From Adineta vaga (taxonomy: Eukaryota; Rotifera), in NCBI GenBank assembly GCA_021613535.1, contig CP075492.1:4526001-4590000 (forward strand): a stretch of DNA of 64,000 bases, given 5' to 3'. Positions 57,719 through 64,000 of this stretch are shown here, in pieces. The notes beneath the pieces were generated by a model. That model searched no databases and was not told the DNA's origin. It saw nothing but the letters and a program-made list of their open reading frames with translations. The translations under genes were made by a program, and so were the position numbers. The number at the start of each line of letters is the position of its first letter. Positions within the stretch are counted from its first letter, which is position 1.

Positions 57719-58775
57719 ATGTACACATTTTCAACATTACCGATCGAACTTGTCTATCGGATTTTGGATCATTTAACTGATTTTACACTATTTTGTTCAA
57801 TGCAAAATGTTTCACAACGTTTTAATCAAATTCTTAACGTTTATCATCGCTATCAAGTAAGTCTCCTAAGTGCTTTCACTATTTTCTCATCTGTTCAAGT
57901 ACACATGACCCTCGTAATATCTAATTTTATAAGTTTACTCAAAAAAAAACATAAATTTCACAACTCAGAAGCAATTTTCTCGAGTGAATCAACCACAACA
58001 TTGACTCCTATTATTCAAAACAACCCTTCCCTTCATCTGTTCTTTTCTATCTATGCCCATAGAATCTATATCTTATTAAATCTGCACCCATGTGTCGCAA
58101 AAAAACCGCAGAATTATAAAACACTTTTCCATTTTCAAACAATTGTTTCTATTGCAACTCCTGAAAATGCCACAACTATCTTTGAAATCCAACAAACAAA
58201 TTAAAGTGACCTGTTTTATATTGTGCCACCACTCAATACGATCTCGTAAATCAACTGTAAAAACCACAATCGAAAAACCATTCAAAATAATCCAGTATCA
58301 TTACCTTGAGTACAGTGGTCATCCTACTCAACCGACTATTCATGCATTAACTCAGTATCAATCCGTCCAGTAACGATTTTTCTTCTCACCTGAAGAACCT
58401 AAAATAAGCCCTTTCTGAACTCTTTTCACACACCCCAATCAAAACTCCAACCTGTATCATGCTACATATAATTGAAAAACCTTACTCTAAAGTTCTGATT
58501 GCCTTACCCACACTTCCGAAATGAATATTCTATACATAGACACTCACCACACTACATCTCGCGTACAATGAAATCGGGGAACAAGGAGCACAACATGTTT
58601 GTGATGCCTTGCGAACAAACACGGTAAGATTGATTTGTTCTTCACCCAATTGACACACTCACATCCTCTCTCTGGCTTGTAGACACTCACCACAATAGAT
58701 CTCCGAAGCAGTCGAGTCGGCGAACAAGGAGTAAAATATCTTCGAAATGTTTTAGGAAACAGGTTGAAGTTGTAG
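57719..58775 (+). pseudogene. F-box and leucine-rich-repeat gene, shortened or decayed
   Basis: Exon 57719-57856 encodes an F-box: FSTLPIELVYRILDHLTDFT, LFCSMQNVSQRFNQIL, ending at YHRYQ before donor GTAAGT. After 680 bases with no recognisable exon there are two RI-type leucine-rich-repeat exons. Exon 58540-58623 is exactly 28 codons (TLTTLHLAYNEIGEQGAQHV, CDALRTNT). Exon 58683-58775 reads TLTTIDLRSSRVGEQGVKYL then a stop. Both start with ACACTCACC and are phase 0. F-box proteins present substrates to SCF ubiquitin ligases, and the LRR would bind the substrate. Only two repeats remain, fewer than such genes usually carry, so the gene is probably truncated. A working short version cannot be excluded. 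Confidence 0.55.
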
Positions 58776-61700
58776 TTAGGCTCGATGGACATTGTTTGGT
58801 GGTGCTTTTTTTGTGACGAATTTGTCTAGAAGAAACTGATGGGGAAAAGAATGAATACACAGTGTGCTTAAAAGTCGTGTTATTCGTATGATAGCGTGTT
58901 TTCTTTTAAACTCATGTTTTCCGACTGTGAGAGTTGGAGATGTCATCTACGTTATTGATTTGTGTATGTCTGAGAAAAGCGAACGCCCGTGTTTAAAATG
59001 CACTATAATTTATCAGTTATGCGAGAAGTTCGATGGGTATCACGTCATATCTTCTTAAAGTGTCTTCTCTTAAGAAAATGTCTTATCAAAAATTTTGAAC
59101 AATGCAAAGGGTATGATGTAGAAGGACAACCGTCGGCGCATCTTAAAAGACTTTTAATGAGTCTGCTGCACTGATTACCGTCGCTGATCTTTTGGAAACT
59201 ATTGGAAAATTATTTGTTAAACATTATGTTGTGATTGAAAACCTAGCACAATATAATTTCGAACTTTATTTTGAATATTTCTCGTAACAGAGTTGGTCTT
59301 AATGTCTGAGTGCATCGCAAATCTTTACTGCATTTGGAACGCTAGAGAGTTGGGGTTGACGTCAAGATAAAGTGAATGACGAGTTTTACCACTTTATTTA
59401 GTTGTTTCTTGGATTTGACGTTTGATGTCTAAAGATAGAAAGAGTTTTTGTATTCGTACATGTTTTAACATAAAATTGAAACTTTTAGAGAAAAGTGTGC
59501 ATCTCAGTCTCGACTAACAAATACGTAGAGACACAATGTAGCATATAAGTCGCGTCAGGATGCAGTTTTCGATATATTCGAGTTTGAATGAAATGCGACG
59601 AAATGCATTTGTAAACACAAAGAGTGTTTCATGTTTATACGATGATCCGTACTTATGTTCCATTCCTATTCTCTCATTGACATTAGAGAATTACAAGAGT
59701 AGCAATGATTTGCAAGTGGTGAAGCCATATCATCTCGAGTTCACACATATTATTTCTTGAATATATTCATCATCGATGTCGATGAAATCGACTATAGTAG
59801 ATCTATTGAAGTTTTTCATGCTGTGCATTGAAATAACGACATATGATACTGAACATTTAGTTTTGAAATGTACATCCATAATAGTTTCTTTGTCTAATAT
59901 GACGATTTTGTTTATTTGAGAAATCCATGTTAACTTCCTTTCTAAATTTGTCGATTGTGATGAACATTCTTCTAAAATATACGATCGATGCATACATCAT
60001 GACATTTGTTTCATTGAACTAATGACATAATGAGGAAGTATATAATTGTCATATTTACAGTGAATAGAAATTTTCTTTCATATACTATTGGTATTTTAAC
60101 AAAGATAGGATTATATGTGACATGAATTAACAAATAATATTTAACATTAGTCGAAGAGAGATGGCAAAATTAATGATAAACTTTGTCTGATTTGATTTGA
60201 CCAATTTTGATTGCAATGATCTAAATATATTTGTAAAAAATATCGAATTCATATAATAGTCACCTATAAGCTTTGAACAGTTTCGCAGCATTTATACAAT
60301 GAGAATTCAAATGAGTGTTAGATTATAACCAAGATAAAAATGAAGACATTTTCAAGCGTCATTCGAAAGGACGATCTTGTAAGTTTTAAAATAATCGATT
60401 GTAAAAGAATAGTATGCATTGTCATACTTAGATAAATAACTATCGAATCGATACAAAAAATTCAATGAATTCTTTTTCTTCATTTTTTAATACTTGATGT
60501 TTTCAGATAAAAACTTTCTCTTCTATCAGAAAAGATATATATTTTGACCAAAATTATAGAGTATATGATTGTTCGTTCTTTTTTCAATGTTTTAGATTCT
60601 AATGAAAACAGATAATAATGTTGATGTCTTGTGTAGAAGAAGTTTTTCTTTTCTATTTTCATAGCAGAAGAGATAAAAACTTCCATATTTAGACTTACAA
60701 AATGAGAGCAAAATTAAAAACGAACGTTTCGTAAATCTCATCTATATTTCCACTAATTTTTTCTTATTCATAGACATAAGCAGTAATTTATTAAAGTAAC
60801 TCTATCTTCATTTGATTATCATAAATGTTCTAATGCTTTGTTGATTATTGTCTTTTAAACGTAATATCTGTTTAAGGCATCATGTGATATATCTTTCTCA
60901 TTATCGTCTTTCGATAGATTCCTATTATTTTATTCTTCTATACAATAATGTTGTCTATTCATTTAGGTAAATTCATAGGTTTACAATAGAAGACCTACTG
61001 GAAGATTTGACTGTTTTTTTTAGAAATCTATTTCATCTTTAGTAGATGTCATATTTTACATTAACATTACGAGAAACTATGTTTTATTTCAGATTTTCTC
61101 AACATTAAAAATCTGTTGTGGAACACTTTCATACTATTTCTCTTTTACACAATTTGAGACCAATTGCCTCTACTTTCCGAAATATACACAATCCATTATG
61201 GCTTTCTCATATAGTTCAGTCGAATAACTAATCATCGATGATTCATCATTGGTTTGTCTATTATCATATGTTCCATGATTTCGTTATTTATCAGTAAATT
61301 TATTACGTCGATATGGTCCTACATAACCAAATTTATGTGACATGATGTTGGTTAACTTGACATATGCATCTTTCAAATTCAAATCTGAAGCAGTAGATAT
61401 TTTTGAACAATTTTTTTCCTTCTATTGAAGTTTTATTTATAACATCAGATATTAGATGTACGAAAGCCAGTAGATGGAAACAATTAATATCATCATATTC
61501 ATCAAATTTACGTCTTTTTGATGTTCGACTGGTACCGATCAGTCCACAGAAAGATAATATCTAAATAGAAGATTTTGTTCAGTTTTCGATGCTGTATCTT
61601 TTAATATATTAAACGGATAATTTCAGAAAGCTCTTGGTGTCTAAATAAACCTCGATTTATAGGCATATTTTTCGACAAAATCTCAAAATAGTTTCTGGAG

Positions 61701-61920
61701 TGCTTGTCAGTAGAATTGATGTATTTTGACGAGTGTTTCTTCTATTTAAGAGAGTTTTAAAAAAAATATAGATGCTAATCACCATTAAAATTCTTTCACA
61801 AAGGGTTCAGCGAATCCTACGGATGAGCGTAACTTGTTATAATATGCAGGCGAGTATATCATTATTTAAAATTTCGTCAAACAATGCTATTCTGATCATA
61901 GATAAGCGATAAGTCTCCGA
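58776..61920. other. gene-poor stretch of 3.1 kb
   Basis: AT-rich, no recognised gene. Near its end, 61789-61840 holds the second copy of the dispersed repeat described at 54998. Short open frames throughout look random. Confidence 0.5.
61789..61840 (+). repeat. dispersed repeat, unit 2
   Basis: AATTCTTTCACAAAGGGTTC then AGCGAATCCTACGGATGAGCG, matching the unit at 54998-55050. It lies just beside the small hypothetical gene on the minus strand; a weaker GGCGAATCCTAG occurs on its other side at 62578. Confidence 0.5.
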
Positions 61921-62421
61921 TTATTTTGTACTATAATCCAAGTAGCAATTACCTGAAGTTCGTTCGTGAAGTGGTATTGTGTAATATTCATTTATGTCAT
62001 TTGAATCACTTTCACCTACACATATCACTTCTGGTGTATACAAATTACCGTTAGTTCGACCGGTATGTAAATTATAAACCAATAAAATCACATAGACTAT
62101 ACAAATATCAATGATATGACTATAAAATATTTCCAAGAAGTAGTTAAATCAGCAAAAACAATGGCAACTAGTGTAAGAAATATTGCTACCATTGGTTTGT
62201 GGTAGAAGATCACCATCACGTATAGTTCTCTTCGAACTTTGGCCATTTTTAATAAAGATATCACATTGTTGTACGGCGTGATTGTATCTTGATGAATAAT
62301 TGTCATTTACATTTGCTTGGATGGTCGCTATTATTGCATTACCTATTGCCACAACATCAGCTCTATTATATCTATTAATGCCAACATACATATATTTTGT
62401 ACGTTTTTGATTTGATGGCAT
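61921..62421 (-). CDS. hypothetical protein
   Basis: Two exons, 62421-62190 and 62096-61921 (intron 93 bases), join in frame to 135 residues. The sequence is MPSNQKRTKYMYVGINRYNR, ADVVAIGNAIIATIQANVND, ... DGDLLPQTNG, then VYVILLVYNLHTGRTNGNLY and a tail ending NCYLDYSTK. No domain is recognised. The frame extends upstream without another ATG to 62493, so a further 5' exon may exist. It lies in the gene-poor part between dispersed repeats, and may belong to a mobile element. The model rests only on the splice sites and the frame. Confidence 0.3.
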
Positions 62422-62493
62422 GACGCTACTGTTGTGATCAAGTCTTGGAAGAAGACCATTGTTTATGGAATAGTAACGACTGGCTTTTCCCAA

Positions 62494-62764
62494 TCAGTGT
62501 TTGTTTCGAACAGATAAGATGATACAGATATGAAAAATAAAACATCTTCTATAAAAAGTGTTGGTCTAACCTTCTGGCGAATCCTAGTCTAAGATATTCT
62601 AAGTATTTTCAACTGCGTCAGTAGTAATGAATATTCATTAGATACGTATATCACATGATATTACTAATCGATTCTTTTTACTTAATAACTATGCAGAAGC
62701 GATAGTTGAACAATGATATACAGCTTGAACATTATCAAAACTAATCAATAGCAGTCGATCGTAC
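62494..62764. other. spacer upstream of the second 5S gene
   Basis: AT-rich, about 270 bases, nothing recognised. It is not similar to the sequence upstream of 5S copy 1. Confidence 0.45.
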
Positions 62765-62883
62765 GCTTACGGCCATACCACGTTGAATACACCAGTTCTC
62801 GTCCGATCACTGAAGTTAAGCAACGTCGGGCTCGGTTAGTACTTGGATGGGTGACCGCCTGGGAATACCGAGTGTCGTAAGCT
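62765..62883 (+). rRNA. 5S rRNA: 5S ribosomal RNA, copy 2
   Basis: A 119-base sequence identical throughout to copy 1 at 51700, with the same terminal helix, internal control blocks and a following T-run. Flanks differ from those of copy 1, which shows that only the gene itself is conserved between the sites. Confidence 0.97.
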
Positions 62884-63025
62884 TTTTTGTTTTGTATTTT
62901 TTATTAAACTGATTTATAAGATCAAAGACTACTATGTTTATATTTATCATCAAATTTGATTTAATTGGTTCACATTTCTGCTTCTACTTCGAAGAAATAC
63001 AAAAAGAGAGAGAAGCGAAAGAGAT

Positions 63026-64000
63026 TTAATGCGTTCGATCATTACTCTTAGTGAATTTGTATAAAAAAATCGATCCAGTTAATATTGTAATTAAACCGAA
63101 AAAAAATGGACGACGATACTTTGTGAAAAGAAGAGATAATATCGAAGTATCTTTATTCTCATTTAATACTGGTGATTGTTGATGTAATTTGGCTTTCATT
63201 TCATTGACTTTCTTTTCAATACCTTCATTACGTTTTAAACGTTCTTGACGAAGACGAAGTGATGTTTCCGTATCATTTCTAAATACAATTCAATGAAAAA
63301 ATTAAATCAAATCAAAACAAATTTCTTCTTACATTGTTGGTGAACGATTATCAGCACGTTGTCGTAACTCATGATTGATGTCTTCAAGACTTTTGCTTAA
63401 TTTTGAATCATTTTCATTATCACTTTCACTTAATTCATCAAAATCACTTTCATCAAATGAACATTCACATTGTTCAAGTTCATTGAGTTCTTTCAAACCA
63501 GCGATAATAGCCATATATGAAAATCTAATTTCGCAAATTTTAAAGAGATATTCATTTAGGAAATATCTTTACCTAAGTTGTTCAGGTGTTTGAATAAGAC
63601 CGTGACGTTGTGTACGAATATGAGCGAGAACTTCAGTTAACGATATATCATTCAGATTATCTGTATTAGCTAACTAAAAGCAAAACGATGTCAAATTGAA
63701 ATAGAAATTTTTTGAATTTTTTACCATTTTCAAAATACTATCAACAAGAACAAATGTTCCAGATCGACCAATACCTGAATAGTAGACAAGCACATGTTTA
63801 TAAGAAGAAATGAAATTTGAAAATCATTATACCAGCACTACAATGAAGAATGGGTGCACCAAATCGAGGATCGAACGCACCACATTGACGAACATCACAT
63901 AATAATTGGAGAAATGGTTCAGGACTACTTGGTGCACCATGATCTGGCCATTCAAAATCTGACCAATGAATTATTGGACGGGTTTCTCCTGTCTAAATAA
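63026..64000 (-). CDS. PTPN1: PTP1B/TCPTP-like non-receptor tyrosine phosphatase, C-terminal part
   Basis: Five exons in gene order (beyond the edge, 63992-63831, 63774-63725, 63673-63573, 63524-63333, 63278-63026); the N-terminal half is outside the window. HWSDFEWPDHGAPSSPEPF holds the WPD loop with the general-acid Asp. HCSAGIGRSGTFVLVDSIL is the HCx5R signature with catalytic Cys and Arg. QRHGLIQTPEQLRFSYMAII holds the Q-loop glutamine. After the domain come an acidic Ser-rich stretch, a charged coil (RLKRNEGIEKKVNEMKAKL), and a C-terminal hydrophobic tail (FFGLITILTGSIFLYKF) that fits a tail anchor in the endoplasmic reticulum, as in PTP1B. The enzyme removes phosphate from receptor tyrosine kinases and JAKs. 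PTPN1 or PTPN2 orthology cannot be separated, because vertebrates duplicated one ancestor. Confidence 0.92.

Noticed and set aside
1-64000. CRISPR arrays, operons, ribosome binding sites
   Set aside because: The sequence is eukaryotic with spliced genes. No regularly spaced direct repeats of the required kind are present.

Overview
The window reads as nuclear DNA of an animal, most likely a bdelloid rotifer. The DNA is strongly AT-rich, the protein genes are compact, and almost every intron is a GT..AG intron of about 45-65 bases. Families include NEDD8, G3BP, GOLGA7, RGS12/14, PTP1B, PHM and tandem orphan GPCRs. Bdelloid is an inference from this style and from bdelloid-like expansions (F-box/LRR with 28-codon LRR exons, DQY-type GPCRs); animal is near certain. 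Exon joins below were read by hand from splice sites and frame.

Layout: 1-1779 is the 3' end of a MAM-domain surface protein. 2592-3512 is an ankyrin protein, and 3806-4993 an intronless S58/DmpA-type aminopeptidase that looks bacterial. 5.9-12.6 kb holds two paralogous membrane proteins with an N-terminal death-effector-like domain, a B-box/coiled-coil protein, a PARP-type ADP-ribosyltransferase and a small Cys/Tyr-rich PPxY membrane protein. 12.8-20.5 kb carries hexosaminidase D, peptidylglycine alpha-hydroxylating monooxygenase, an SF2 helicase and NT5DC1. 23-31 kb has three GPCRs of one family around a MAPK-phosphatase-like gene. 32-35 kb is a dense block of NEDD8, G3BP and GOLGA7. 35.3-50.6 kb is one RGS12/14-like locus in two parts: PDZ-PTB-RGS, then RGS-RBD-RBD preceded by a series of candidate alternative first exons. 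From 50.6 kb to 63 kb the sequence is gene-poor, with two identical 5S rRNA genes, decayed pieces (an F-box/LRR remnant, a small hypothetical gene) and dispersed repeats. The window ends inside a PTP1B/TCPTP-like phosphatase on the minus strand.

The most unusual item is at 9015-10187. It predicts a death-effector-like domain, one membrane segment, and two C-terminal modules whose six cysteines follow the CS-alpha-beta (invertebrate defensin) spacing. Its neighbour at 5909-6852 has the same plan but is broken by a frame change just before the ectodomain. The second is the RGS14-like gene, where at least five candidate first exons all end in phase 0 and can be joined to one common RGS exon.
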